A stretch of DNA of 64,000 nt from Microbacterium laevaniformans. Its GTDB lineage: Bacteria; Actinomycetota; Actinomycetes; Actinomycetales; Microbacteriaceae. Of this stretch, positions 45,044-53,609 are shown piece after piece. The translations under genes and the position numbers were made by a program. The notes beneath the pieces were generated by a model that had not been told where the DNA came from, did no database searches, and was given only the letters and a program-made list of their open reading frames with translations. How positions within the stretch are numbered: the stretch's first letter is position 1; each line of letters opens with the position of its first letter. Where the stretch lies: the NCBI RefSeq assembly GCF_016907555.1, contig NZ_JAFBCE010000001.1, positions 2,418,001 through 2,482,000 on the forward strand. The letters are read 5' to 3'.

Positions 45044-45669
45044 GGGGTTCCTTCCAACGAGGCGAGGATGGCGACGAGCGCGTTGTGCAAGTGGACGTGG
45101 GTGGCGTGCGCGGCGAGCTCCGCGTCGCCTGCGGCGACGGCGGATGCGATCAGGCGGTGCTCGGCGACGGATGCCGCGAGCCGCGCCGGATTGTCGCGCG
45201 CGAGCCGGCGGACCCGGACGAGGTGGGTGCGCACGGTCTTCAGGGCCGCGGTCAGATAGTCGTTGGCGACGGCCGCATCGAGCGTTTCGTCGAAGCGCGC
45301 GATGAGCGCGTAGTAGGCGTCGGGGTCGGCGGCGGCATCCGTGCGGGCGAACTCACCGGCCAACGCCGCGAACAGCGCTCCCTCTGCCCCGCCGGCGGCG
45401 AGGCGCGCAGCCGTCTCCTCCAGGGCGCGGCGCACCTCGAAGAGCTCGCGGATGTCGCCGGCATCGATGTCGCTGACCACCGTCAGTCGCGGCGACGGCT
45501 GCACGACGAGGCCGTCGGCGAGGAGGCGCCCGAGTGCTTCGCGCAGCGGCGTGCGGCTCACGCCCAGGCGGACGGACTGCTCGACTTCGGCGAGCACCGT
45601 GCCGGGCGCCAGATCGCCGGACTGGATCTCGTCGAGGAGCACCCGGTAGGCACGGTCACTGGCACGCAC
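45040..45669 (-). CDS. GntR family (FCD) regulator of the methylcitrate operon
   Basis: 209 residues. Winged helix [20 protein letters not shown] and [27 protein letters not shown], then the all-helical FCD ligand domain starting near residue 70, with metal-ligand positions such as [10 protein letters not shown] and [23 protein letters not shown] 45669 is preferred: GAGGAG lies five bases upstream, whereas the in-frame ATG at 45702 is inside the TGTATACA operator. Leads the prp operon, so autoregulation and response to propionate-derived acids are likely. Confidence 0.87.
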   Translation of the reverse strand: MRASDRAYRVLLDEIQSGDLAPGTVLAEVEQSVRLGVSRTPLREALGRLLADGLVVQPSPRLTVVSDIDAGDIRELFEVRRALEETAARLAAGGAEGALFAALAGEFARTDAAADPDAYYALIARFDETLDAAVANDYLTAALKTVRTHLVRVRRLARDNPARLAASVAEHRLIASAVAAGDAELAAHATHVHLHNALVAILASLEGTP

Positions 45670-45693
45670 GCGGTCTCCTCTCGACACCCATAG

Positions 45694-45753
45694 TGTATAC
45701 ATCAGCGAGGCTGCGAGGAAGCGATGACCGCTTTCGGTGCCCTAATGCATACA
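45694..45753. promoter_or_regulatory. GntR operator sites upstream of the prp operon
   Basis: Perfect palindrome TGTATACA (45694-45701) and a related TGCATACA (45746-45753). The consensus TGTATACA is typical of FCD-type GntR proteins. The two sites bracket the region where the gntR-prpDB promoter must lie, between this operon and the PucR gene stop (45777). Confidence 0.6.
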
Positions 45754-45776
45754 GAAGGCAACAGCCGTGTGCGGAT

Positions 45777-47489
45777 TCACCCGGCCGCGTGCAGCCGATG
45801 GGTCAGCACGGCGACGTGGAGAGCGGCGACCTGCTCCCCATCGTCGAAATCGACGCCGAGAAGGTCTTCGAGCAGGGCGATGCGCTGATAGAACACCGAC
45901 CGCGACAGGTGCGCCGCTTCGGCGGCCGCCGTGCGGTTGGACGGATGCGCGAGCAGCGCCGTCAGCACCTCGAGAAGGTCGCCGCCCCGAGCGCGACCGT
46001 CGGCCAGCACCGGATCGAGCATCCGCTCCGCGTGCGCGACGAGGCGATGATCGTCGCGCAGCGCCGCCACCACCCGGGTGAGGGGACGCTCGGCCACGCG
46101 CCGGCCGTCCGCGCCGCGGCGGGAAGCGCCGCGCAAGCTGTCGTCGGCACCGACGAGGTCGATCGTCTCGCGAAGGCCCGCGACGAGCGTTTCGACCGCG
46201 CGCTCGTACTCGGCCGCGGGCTCGAGCGCGGGGATGACCGCGCCCGGGCCGAGCACGACGCGCGCCCGCGCCGACGTCGACCCCGCCCGCAGGGCGTCTT
46301 CGAGTGCGACGGCGAAGGCGTCGGCACGGTTGTCGGCAGCGCTCGTCGCGCGGCCCACGACCGCCAGGATCAGCGGCGTGCGCACCAGCGCCGACCCGTC
46401 GTCGAGGGTCGTACTCGTGCCGCACACGACGCGCACGCCGATCGCCGCGGCGGCGACGTCGGCGGCGGCGGCCGCGACCGTGACCGCGTCGCCGCCCCGG
46501 CCCGACGACACGAGGGCGACCACCGCGAAGGCCACCGTGCCGACGAGGGGCATGCCCGCGGCATCCAATCGCGCCGCCACCGCGGACAGGCTGGCGAATC
46601 GCCCGTCGATCAGCGCGTCGACCACGCGCCGACGCCCCAGCCGCGACCACTCCTCGCCGCCGGGATCGGCGAGCCTGCCGAGGGCGAGCGCGGTGGCCGC
46701 CTGCTCGAGCACGGCGTCGCGTCCGGCGAGGTGGGCGGCGCCGGGCAGCGCCACGAGCCATCCCCAGCGGATGCCGCGGGCCTCCACCGGCACGATCGTG
46801 CGCCCCTCCCGGTCGGGTGCCGCGGCGGCGGCGCGGGACCGACGCGCCCAGTCGCGGAGCGTGCGGGTCTCGGCGGCACCGCCGACGTGGGCGACGACGA
46901 CCTCGTGTCCGACGCTCTCCAAGACCACCGGGGCGGCCAGCGTGAGACCGACCTGCTCGACGATGAACTCCGTCGGCGCCCCGCGCAGCGCAAGTCCCGT
47001 GAACAGGGTGCGCACCGCGTCGCGGGCTTCCAGAGCCGCCGTCTGGTCGGCGATGATCCGGCGGTGCACGGCCTCGGTGATGGTGACGAACTTCACCTCT
47101 CGGTGCAGCACGATCAGCGCGATGTCGGCGCTGCGTGCGGCATCGGCCAGCACCGCCGGCACGTAGCGGTAGTGGGCGCCCAGCTCGAGCACGATGCCCG
47201 CAGCGCCCACCTCGGCCAGCTGCGCCACGAAGTGCGCCAGCCGTCGCGGATCGTCCGGCCATCCCGAACCGGTGGACAGGAGCAGCTCTCCGCCTTCGAG
47301 CAGTCGCGCGACATCCGCGCTGTCGGAGACGTGCACCCAGCGCACGGGCGCCTCCAGGGCGGCTCCGCCGACCACGACGACCGGGGCGCCGGGCGCGAAG
47401 GCGTCGAGGGCCAGCACCTCGGAGACGGTCGGCAGAACGGCGGCCGGACGTTCTGTCCGAGAACCGTCCACATCGCGACGATCAGACAC
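45777..47489 (-). CDS. PucR family transcriptional regulator
   Basis: 570 residues. N-terminal PucR domain (LPTVSEVLALDAFAPGAPVV, RWVHVSDSADVARLLEGGEL, LLSTGSGW), a central GGDEF-like CdaR region, and a C-terminal HTH_30 (LLEVLTALLAHPSNRTAAAE, AAHLSRSVFYQRIALLEDLL). GTG 47489 has GGGGGAG seven bases upstream; the longer ATG start lacks a site. Divergent from mmsA with 73 bases between starts, so it is the likely activator of mmsA, the aminotransferase and the aldehyde dehydrogenase. PucR proteins regulate purine, GABA or beta-alanine catabolism in other bacteria. Confidence 0.87.
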   Translation of the reverse strand: MSDRRDVDGSRTERPAAVLPTVSEVLALDAFAPGAPVVVVGGAALEAPVRWVHVSDSADVARLLEGGELLLSTGSGWPDDPRRLAHFVAQLAEVGAAGIVLELGAHYRYVPAVLADAARSADIALIVLHREVKFVTITEAVHRRIIADQTAALEARDAVRTLFTGLALRGAPTEFIVEQVGLTLAAPVVLESVGHEVVVAHVGGAAETRTLRDWARRSRAAAAAPDREGRTIVPVEARGIRWGWLVALPGAAHLAGRDAVLEQAATALALGRLADPGGEEWSRLGRRRVVDALIDGRFASLSAVAARLDAAGMPLVGTVAFAVVALVSSGRGGDAVTVAAAAADVAAAAIGVRVVCGTSTTLDDGSALVRTPLILAVVGRATSAADNRADAFAVALEDALRAGSTSARARVVLGPGAVIPALEPAAEYERAVETLVAGLRETIDLVGADDSLRGASRRGADGRRVAERPLTRVVAALRDDHRLVAHAERMLDPVLADGRARGGDLLEVLTALLAHPSNRTAAAEAAHLSRSVFYQRIALLEDLLGVDFDDGEQVAALHVAVLTHRLHAAG

Positions 47490-47562
47490 CTGCGTCTCCC
47501 CCCTGTGCTCCGTCAGCATAAGCATGTCACGACCCGGTCGAACTGTCCGAACAGGAGCCCCC

Positions 47563-49050
47563 ATGGACCTCATCCGTCATCACATCGCCGGCCAGTCCGT
47601 CGGATCGACCGAACGCACCGGCCCCGTCTACGACCCCGCGACCGGTGCCGTGCAGGCCGAGGTCGCCTTCGCGTCGACCGCCGAGACGGATGCCGCGATC
47701 GCGGCGGCCGCGGCGGCGCTGCCGGCCTGGCGCGCGACGAGCCTCATCAAGCGGGCGGACGTCTTCTTCCGCCTCCGCCACCTGCTGGTCGAACGCGCCG
47801 ACGAGCTGGCCGCGATCATCACCGCCGAGCACGGCAAGGTGCTCTCGGATGCGAAGGGCGAGATCAGCCGCGGCATCGAGAACGTCGAGTTCGCCGCCGG
47901 TCTCGTGCACCTGCTGAAAGGCGAGCACGCCGAACAGGTCTCGCGCGGCGTCGACGTGCACTCGGTGAAGCAGCCGGTGGGCGTCGTGGGTGCGATCACG
48001 CCGTTCAACTTCCCGGTGATGGTGCCGCTGTGGATGACGGCATCCGCCATCGCCTGCGGCAACACGGTGGTGCTCAAGCCGAGCGAGAAGGACCCCTCCG
48101 CCGCCCTCTTCCTGGCGCGTCTGTACGAGGAGGCGGGCCTTCCCGCCGGTGTCCTCAACATCGTGCACGGCGACAAGGTGGCCGTCGACGCGATCCTCGA
48201 CTCCCCCACCGTCCGTGCCGTCAGCTTCGTCGGCTCGACCCCGATCGCCCGCTCGATCTACGAGCGGGCCGCCGCGGCCGGCAAGCGCGTGCAGGCTCTC
48301 GGCGGCGCGAAGAACCACATGGTCGTCATGCCCGACGCCGATCTGGATGCCGCGGCCGACGCCGCCGTCTCGGCCGCCTACGGGTCGGCCGGCGAGCGCT
48401 GCATGGCCGTCTCGGTCCTCGTCGCGGTCGGAGACGACGTCGCCGACGCCCTCGTGGCGAAGGTCGCGGAGCGCATCGCCGGGCTGACCATCGGGCCGGG
48501 CACGGATGCCGCGAGCGAGATGGGACCGCTCATCACCCGCGAGCACCGCGACAAGGTGGCCTCCTACGTCGCCGACGCCGCCGCGGAGGGCGCGACGGTC
48601 GTCGTCGACGGCACCGCACAGCGCTTCGAGGGCGATGGCTTCTTCATCGGCGTCTCGCTCGTCGACCGGGTCGCCCCCGGCATGAAGGTCTACGACGAGG
48701 AGATCTTCGGCCCGGTGCTCTCCGTCGCCCGCGTCGCGACGTACGACGAGGCGGTCGCTCTCATCAACGCGAGTCCGTTCGCGAACGGCACCGCGGTGTT
48801 CACGCGCGACGGCGGCACCGCCCGCCAGTTCGAGTTCGACATCGAAGTCGGTATGGTCGGCATCAACGTGCCGATCCCGGTGCCGGTGGGCGCGTTCTCG
48901 TTCGGCGGGTGGCGCAACTCCCTGTTCGGCGATTCGCACATCTACGGCCCGGAGTCGATCCACTTCTACACGCGGAGCAAGGTCGTGACGACCCGCTGGC
49001 CCGACCCCAGCGAGAGCCAGATCAGCCTCGGCTTCCCGAGCAACCACTGA
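47563..49050 (+). CDS. mmsA: CoA-acylating methylmalonate/malonate semialdehyde dehydrogenase
   Basis: 495 residues. ALDH fold with GAITPFNFPVMVPLWMTASA, NTVVLKPSEKDPSAA, QALGGAKNHMVVMPDADLDA, catalytic cysteine in SAGERCMAVSVLV, and EEIFGPVLSVARVATYDEAV. The KNHMVVMPDAD and GERCMA segments are the MmsA/IolA signature. It makes propionyl-CoA from methylmalonate semialdehyde or acetyl-CoA from malonate semialdehyde. ATG 47563 with AGGAG about six bases upstream. First gene of an operon with a transaminase and an aldehyde dehydrogenase, which favours the beta-alanine to malonate semialdehyde to acetyl-CoA reading. Confidence 0.9.
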   Translation: MDLIRHHIAGQSVGSTERTGPVYDPATGAVQAEVAFASTAETDAAIAAAAAALPAWRATSLIKRADVFFRLRHLLVERADELAAIITAEHGKVLSDAKGEISRGIENVEFAAGLVHLLKGEHAEQVSRGVDVHSVKQPVGVVGAITPFNFPVMVPLWMTASAIACGNTVVLKPSEKDPSAALFLARLYEEAGLPAGVLNIVHGDKVAVDAILDSPTVRAVSFVGSTPIARSIYERAAAAGKRVQALGGAKNHMVVMPDADLDAAADAAVSAAYGSAGERCMAVSVLVAVGDDVADALVAKVAERIAGLTIGPGTDAASEMGPLITREHRDKVASYVADAAAEGATVVVDGTAQRFEGDGFFIGVSLVDRVAPGMKVYDEEIFGPVLSVARVATYDEAVALINASPFANGTAVFTRDGGTARQFEFDIEVGMVGINVPIPVPVGAFSFGGWRNSLFGDSHIYGPESIHFYTRSKVVTTRWPDPSESQISLGFPSNH

Positions 49051-49075
49051 GTCCGCGGCATCCGGAGGAGACATC

Positions 49076-50443
49076 ATGAGCACCATCGACCCGATCGCCG
49101 ACCCGGCGGCAGACGCCGCCGTCCGCGGCGACGACCGCAGCCACGTCTTCCACTCGTGGAGCGCGCAGGCGCTCATCGACCCGCTGCCGGTCGCGGGAGG
49201 TGAAGGCGCGACGTTCTGGGACTACGCGGGAAACCGCTACCTCGACTTCTCGTCGCAGCTGGTGAACCTCAACCTCGGCCACCAGCATCCCGACCTCGTC
49301 GCGGCGATCCAGGAGCAGGCGGGGCGCCTCGCCACGATCCAGCCGTCGATGGCCAACGACACGCGCGGCGAACTGGCCCGCCGCATCAGCGAGATCGCTC
49401 CCGACGGCTTCTCGAAGGTGTTCTTCACCAACGCCGGAGCCGATGCCAACGAGAACGCGGTCCGCATGGCGCGTCTGGTCACCGGCAAGCGCAAGGTGCT
49501 GGCGATGTACCGCAGCTACCACGGCAACACCTCGACCGCCATCACCCTCACGGGCGACCCGCGCCGGTGGGCCAACGAGCCGGCCGACGCCTCCGTCGTG
49601 CACTTCTTCGGCCCGTACGCCTACCGGTCGCCGTTCCACGCGGACTCGCCGGAGCAGGAGGCGGAGCGTGGGCTCGCCCACCTCGAGCAGACGATCATCC
49701 TGGAAGGCGCCTCGACGATCGGCGCCATCATCATCGAGTCGGTCGTGGGCACCAACGGCGTGCTGATCCCGCCGCCGGGCTACCTGCAGGGAGTGCGCGA
49801 GCTCTGCGACCGCTACGGCATCGTCTACATCGCCGACGAGGTCATGGTCGGCTTCGGGCGCCTGGGCACCTGGTGGGGCTTCGAGAACTTCGACGTCGTG
49901 CCCGACCTCATCACCTTCGCGAAGGGCGTGAACTCGGGCTACGTGCCGCTGGGCGGCGTCGTCATCTCCGACCGGATCGCCGCGCACTTCGACACGGTCT
50001 CCTTCCCGGGAGGGCTGACCTACTCCGGTCACCCGCTGGCCTGCGCCCCGGGTGTGGCGACCTTCGAGGTCTTCCGCCGCGACGGCATCCTGGAGCGCGT
50101 CCGCGACCTCGGCGAGCGCGTCGTGCGCCCGCGACTGGAGCAGATGGCCGCGCGGCATCCGTCGGTCGGGGAGGTCCGCGGTCTGGGCCTGTTCTGGGCG
50201 ATCGAGCTCGTGCGCGACCGGCGCAGTCGCGAGCCGCTCGTGCCGTTCAACGCGTCGGGGGCGGATGCCGCCCCGATGGCCGCGTTCGCGGCGGCGTGCA
50301 AGAAGGCGGGCCTGTGGCCGTTCACGCACTTCAACCGCGTGCACGTGGCGCCGCCGCTGATCATCTCGGAGGACGATCTGGTGCGCGGCCTCGACGTCAT
50401 CGATCGCGCGCTGGAGGTCACCGACGCCGAGGTGGCGTCGTGA
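49076..50443 (+). CDS. Class III aminotransferase (beta-alanine/GABA/omega-amine type)
   Basis: 455-residue PLP enzyme. WDYAGNRYLDFSSQLVNLNL, MANDTRGELARRISEIAPDG, FFTNAGADANENAVRMARLV, MYRSYHGNTSTAITLTGDPR, YIADEVMVGFGRLGTWWGFE and PLP lysine in LITFAKGVNSGYVPLGGVVI. Resembles omega-amino acid:pyruvate transaminases. Next to mmsA it likely converts beta-alanine to malonate semialdehyde, or GABA to succinate semialdehyde. 25 bases after mmsA and overlapping the next start (GTGA at 50440), so all three are co-translated. Confidence 0.85.
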   Translation: MSTIDPIADPAADAAVRGDDRSHVFHSWSAQALIDPLPVAGGEGATFWDYAGNRYLDFSSQLVNLNLGHQHPDLVAAIQEQAGRLATIQPSMANDTRGELARRISEIAPDGFSKVFFTNAGADANENAVRMARLVTGKRKVLAMYRSYHGNTSTAITLTGDPRRWANEPADASVVHFFGPYAYRSPFHADSPEQEAERGLAHLEQTIILEGASTIGAIIIESVVGTNGVLIPPPGYLQGVRELCDRYGIVYIADEVMVGFGRLGTWWGFENFDVVPDLITFAKGVNSGYVPLGGVVISDRIAAHFDTVSFPGGLTYSGHPLACAPGVATFEVFRRDGILERVRDLGERVVRPRLEQMAARHPSVGEVRGLGLFWAIELVRDRRSREPLVPFNASGADAAPMAAFAAACKKAGLWPFTHFNRVHVAPPLIISEDDLVRGLDVIDRALEVTDAEVAS

Positions 50444-51876
50444 CCGCGTCGACGGCGGTGCTCCGCAACATCATCGACGGCGTGCCGGTCGCGTCATCGG
50501 GTGCGGCTCTGCCGCTCGTGAGCCCCGTGACCGGCGAGGTCTACGGCCACGCTCCGGTCTCGACGGCGGAGGAGGTGGATGCCGCGTTCGCGGCGGCATC
50601 CCGCGCCTTCGACACGTGGAAGCGGACGACGCCCGCCCAGCGCCAACTGCTGCTGTTCCGCCTCGCGGACGCGCTGGAGGCGCATGCGGAGGAGTTCGCC
50701 GATCTGGAGTCGCAGGACACCGGAAAGCCGCGCGCGAGCCTCGTCGCCGACGAGATCGTGCAGTCGGTGGACCAGCTCCGCTTCTTCGCGGGCGCGGCCC
50801 GTGACCTCGACGGGCGGGCGGCGGCGGAGTACGCGGAGGGCTTCACGTCGTACGTCCGCCGCGAGCCGATCGGTGTGGTCGCGCAGGTGACGCCGTGGAA
50901 CTACCCGCTGAACATGGCGGTGTGGAAGATCGGGCCGGCTCTCGCGGCGGGCAACACGGTCGTGCTGAAGCCGAGCGAGACGACGCCGCAGACCACGGTG
51001 CGCCTCGCCGAGCTCGCCGCCGGAATCCTTCCCGCGGGGGTTCTCAACGTCGTTCTCGGCGACCGGGAGACCGGTCGGATGCTGGTGGAGCACCCCACCC
51101 CGCAGCTCGTCGCGATCACCGGCTCGGTGCGCGCGGGTATGCAGGTCGCCGCCTCGGCCGCGCGGGACCTCAAGCGCGTGCACCTCGAGCTCGGCGGCAA
51201 AGCGCCGGCGCTCGTGTTCGCCGACGCCGACCTCGACCGGGCCGCCCGCGGCATCGTGGAGGCCGCGTTCTTCAACGCCGGCCAGGACTGCACCGCCGCG
51301 ACGCGCGTGCTCGTGGATGCCGCGGTGCACGACGAGCTGGTCGCGAAGCTCGTCGCCCACACCCGCGATCACGCGAAGACCGGCGCGCCGGATGATCCGG
51401 AGGCCTTCTTCGGCCCGGTGAACAACCCCGACCAGCTCGCGCGGGTGCAGGGGTTCGTCGACCGGCTGCCGTCGCACGCGTCGATCGCGATCGGCGGGCG
51501 CCGGCAGGGCGACACCGGCTGCTTCTTCGAGGCGACGATCGTCACCGGCGTCCGCCAGGACGACGAGGTCGTGCAGCAGGAGATCTTCGGCCCGGTGCTC
51601 ACGGTGCAGCCGTTCACGTCGGAGGAGGACGCCCTCGCGCTGGCCAACGGGGTACCGTACGCACTCGCGGCATCCGTCTGGACGCGCGAGCACGCGCGGG
51701 CGCTGCGGTTCTCCCGCGACCTCGACTTCGGCTGCGTCTGGATCAACGCGCACATCCCGTTCGTCTCCGACATGCCCCACGGCGGCTTCAAGCACTCCGG
51801 GTACGGCAAGGACCTCTCGGTCTACGGCTTCGAGGACTACACCCGCCTCAAGCACGTCATGGCGAGTCTGGACTGA
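50440..51876 (+). CDS. Aldehyde dehydrogenase, gamma-aminobutyraldehyde type
   Basis: 478 residues. VVAQVTPWNYPLNMAVWKIG, NTVVLKPSETTPQTTVRLAE, HLELGGKAPALVFADADLDR (general-base Glu), catalytic cysteine in FFNAGQDCTAATRVLVDA, QQEIFGPVLTVQPF, and MPHGGFKHSGYGKDLSVYGF. The NAGQDCTA and GGFKHSGYGKDLS patterns match aminobutyraldehyde/betaine-aldehyde dehydrogenases (PatD, PuuC, KauB). NAD-dependent oxidation of 4-aminobutanal to GABA or 3-aminopropanal to beta-alanine fits the neighbours. GTG start overlaps the previous stop. Its last 20 bases overlap the convergent TetR gene. Confidence 0.87.
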   Translation: MTASTAVLRNIIDGVPVASSGAALPLVSPVTGEVYGHAPVSTAEEVDAAFAAASRAFDTWKRTTPAQRQLLLFRLADALEAHAEEFADLESQDTGKPRASLVADEIVQSVDQLRFFAGAARDLDGRAAAEYAEGFTSYVRREPIGVVAQVTPWNYPLNMAVWKIGPALAAGNTVVLKPSETTPQTTVRLAELAAGILPAGVLNVVLGDRETGRMLVEHPTPQLVAITGSVRAGMQVAASAARDLKRVHLELGGKAPALVFADADLDRAARGIVEAAFFNAGQDCTAATRVLVDAAVHDELVAKLVAHTRDHAKTGAPDDPEAFFGPVNNPDQLARVQGFVDRLPSHASIAIGGRRQGDTGCFFEATIVTGVRQDDEVVQQEIFGPVLTVQPFTSEEDALALANGVPYALAASVWTREHARALRFSRDLDFGCVWINAHIPFVSDMPHGGFKHSGYGKDLSVYGFEDYTRLKHVMASLD

Positions 51877-52486
51877 ACGCACCGACCTCGACGCCGAGCA
51901 GTCCCGCCGCGGCACGGAGCACGGGCGACACCGGATCGATACCCGCACCCCAGCCGACGAGGCCGTGCGCGCCGAGTCCGTCGATCATGGCGAGCAGGTG
52001 CCAGGCCAGCGGCTCTGCGTCACCCGCCGGGATGACGCCGGCCGCCATCCCCCGAGAGACCTCCTCCGCGATCAGCGCACGCCAGGCGTCCATCGCCGCA
52101 CGCACCCGCTCGGCGAGCGGAGCGTTGCGCGTGCCCAGTGCCCACGCCTGCACCCAGACGAGGGTGACGTCGCGGCGTGCGGGATCCAGCGTCGTCCGCA
52201 GCAGCGCGCCGATCCGCACGGGAGCGGCAGCGTCGGGCAGCAACGCCCGCACCTCCTCGAGCTCGCCGGCGACGATGTCGAAGAAGGTGTCGGCGACCAG
52301 GTCGTCCATGCTCGGGATGTAGTGGGCGACCAATCCCGACGCCACGCCGATGCGCGTCGCGACGGCGCGCAGCGTCACGGCATCCAACCCGTCGGCGAGC
52401 GCGAGTTCGCGCGCAGCGCCCGCGATCTGCTCCCGGCGCTGCTCGGCGCTCAATCGTGCGCGCCCGGTGGTTGACGTCTGCGGCAT
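51857..52486 (-). CDS. TetR family regulator, BetI-like
   Basis: 209 residues from the ATG at 52486 (GGAGGG ten bases upstream). In-frame ATG 52516 would add ten residues but lies inside the palindromic operator and would need leaderless translation. HTH: RREQIAGAARELALADGLDA, VTLRAVATRIGVASGLVAHY, IPSMDDLVADTF. The C-terminal domain is of the BetI/TetR_C_6 kind (SRGMAAGVIPAGDAEPLAWH). Divergent from the agmatine deiminase operon, which it probably represses. Confidence 0.87.
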   Translation of the reverse strand: MPQTSTTGRARLSAEQRREQIAGAARELALADGLDAVTLRAVATRIGVASGLVAHYIPSMDDLVADTFFDIVAGELEEVRALLPDAAAPVRIGALLRTTLDPARRDVTLVWVQAWALGTRNAPLAERVRAAMDAWRALIAEEVSRGMAAGVIPAGDAEPLAWHLLAMIDGLGAHGLVGWGAGIDPVSPVLRAAAGLLGVEVGAFSPDSP

Positions 52487-52508
52487 CGGCTCGCTACCCT
52501 CCGATGAG

Positions 52509-52524
52509 TTGATCATGTGATCAA
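52509..52524. promoter_or_regulatory. TetR operator between the regulator and the agmatine operon
   Basis: TTGATCA (52509-52515) and TGATCAA (52518-52524) form a perfect 7-base inverted repeat around two bases. It sits in the divergent promoter region and covers the upstream ATG of the TetR gene. Confidence 0.7.
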
Positions 52525-52562
52525 TAAGCTACTCCAGGACCGGACGAGAGTCGAGGATGCCG

Positions 52563-53609
52563 ATGGGCTGGCGGATGCCGAGCGAGACCGCGCCGCACGC
52601 GCGCACGTGGATGGCCTTCCCCGTGGAGGGACCGACCCTGGGCGACACCGACGCCGAGCGCGAAGAGGGCTACGCCGCCTGGACGGAGGTCGCCGCGGCC
52701 ATCGCCCGCTTCGAGCCGGTGACGATGGTCGTCGACCCCGCCGAGACGGCGCACGCCCGGCGGATGCTGCCCGGCGACGTCACGATCCTCGAAGCGCCCG
52801 TCGACGAGTTCTGGATGCGCGACCACGGCCCGACGTTCGTGATCGACGACGAGCGCCCCAGCATCCTCGGCGCGGTCGACTGGATCTTCAATGGCTGGGG
52901 CGCACACGACTGGGCGCGCTGGGAGCGCTCCGCCGAGCACGCCCGCATCGTCGCGGCCGAGGTCGGCGCGGAACTCATCTCCTCGACCCTGGTCGCCGAA
53001 GGCGGCGGCTTCCACGTCGACGGCGAGGGCACGGTGCTGCTCACCGACACGGTGCAGCTCGACCCGCGGCGCAACCCCTACGCCGACCGCGCCCGGGTCG
53101 AAGCGGAGCTCGCCCGCACGCTCGGCACGACGACGGCGATCTGGCTGCCGCGCGGCCTCACCCGCGACTACGACGATTTCGGCACGAACGGCCACGTCGA
53201 CATCGTCGCGACCTTCCCCTCCCCGGGTCGCGTGCTCCTGCACACGCAGCGCGACGCGGCGCACCCCGACCACGCCGTCAGCGCCGCGCTCCGCGAGCTG
53301 CTCGCCGGCCAGACCGATGCCGCCGGACGCCGTCTCGAGGTCGTCGAGCTGCCCGCGCCGGCGACCCTGCGCGACGGCGAGGGCTTCGTCGACTGGAGCT
53401 ACGTCAACCACCTCGTCGTGGGCGGCGGCGTCATCGCCTGCGGCTTCGGCGAGGAGAAAGCGGATGCCGAGGCCCGCGCGATCCTCGCCGATGCCTACCC
53501 GGGGCGGGAGATCGTCACCGTCGACGCCCGCCCGATCTTCGCGCGCGGCGGCGGCATCCACTGCATCACGCAGCAGCAGCCGGCCCTGCCGCGCGGGGTG
53601 ACCTCGTGA
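52563..53609 (+). CDS. aguA: Agmatine deiminase
   Basis: 348 residues, pentein-fold PPAD family. GWRMPSETAPHARTWMAFPV, APVDEFWMRDHGPTFVIDDE, AEGGGFHVDGEGTVLLTD, GLTRDYDDFGTNGHVDIVAT, and the catalytic cysteine in FARGGGIHCITQQQPALP. It converts agmatine to N-carbamoylputrescine and ammonia. ATG 52563 has GAGG six bases upstream; ATG 52557 is possible. Stop overlaps the amidase GTG. Confidence 0.92.
   Translation: MGWRMPSETAPHARTWMAFPVEGPTLGDTDAEREEGYAAWTEVAAAIARFEPVTMVVDPAETAHARRMLPGDVTILEAPVDEFWMRDHGPTFVIDDERPSILGAVDWIFNGWGAHDWARWERSAEHARIVAAEVGAELISSTLVAEGGGFHVDGEGTVLLTDTVQLDPRRNPYADRARVEAELARTLGTTTAIWLPRGLTRDYDDFGTNGHVDIVATFPSPGRVLLHTQRDAAHPDHAVSAALRELLAGQTDAAGRRLEVVELPAPATLRDGEGFVDWSYVNHLVVGGGVIACGFGEEKADAEARAILADAYPGREIVTVDARPIFARGGGIHCITQQQPALPRGVTS

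Noticed and set aside
45534..49079. Plus-strand open frame of over 1100 codons across GntR, PucR and mmsA
   Set aside because: It crosses three real genes on both strands and has low-complexity Arg/Gly composition.
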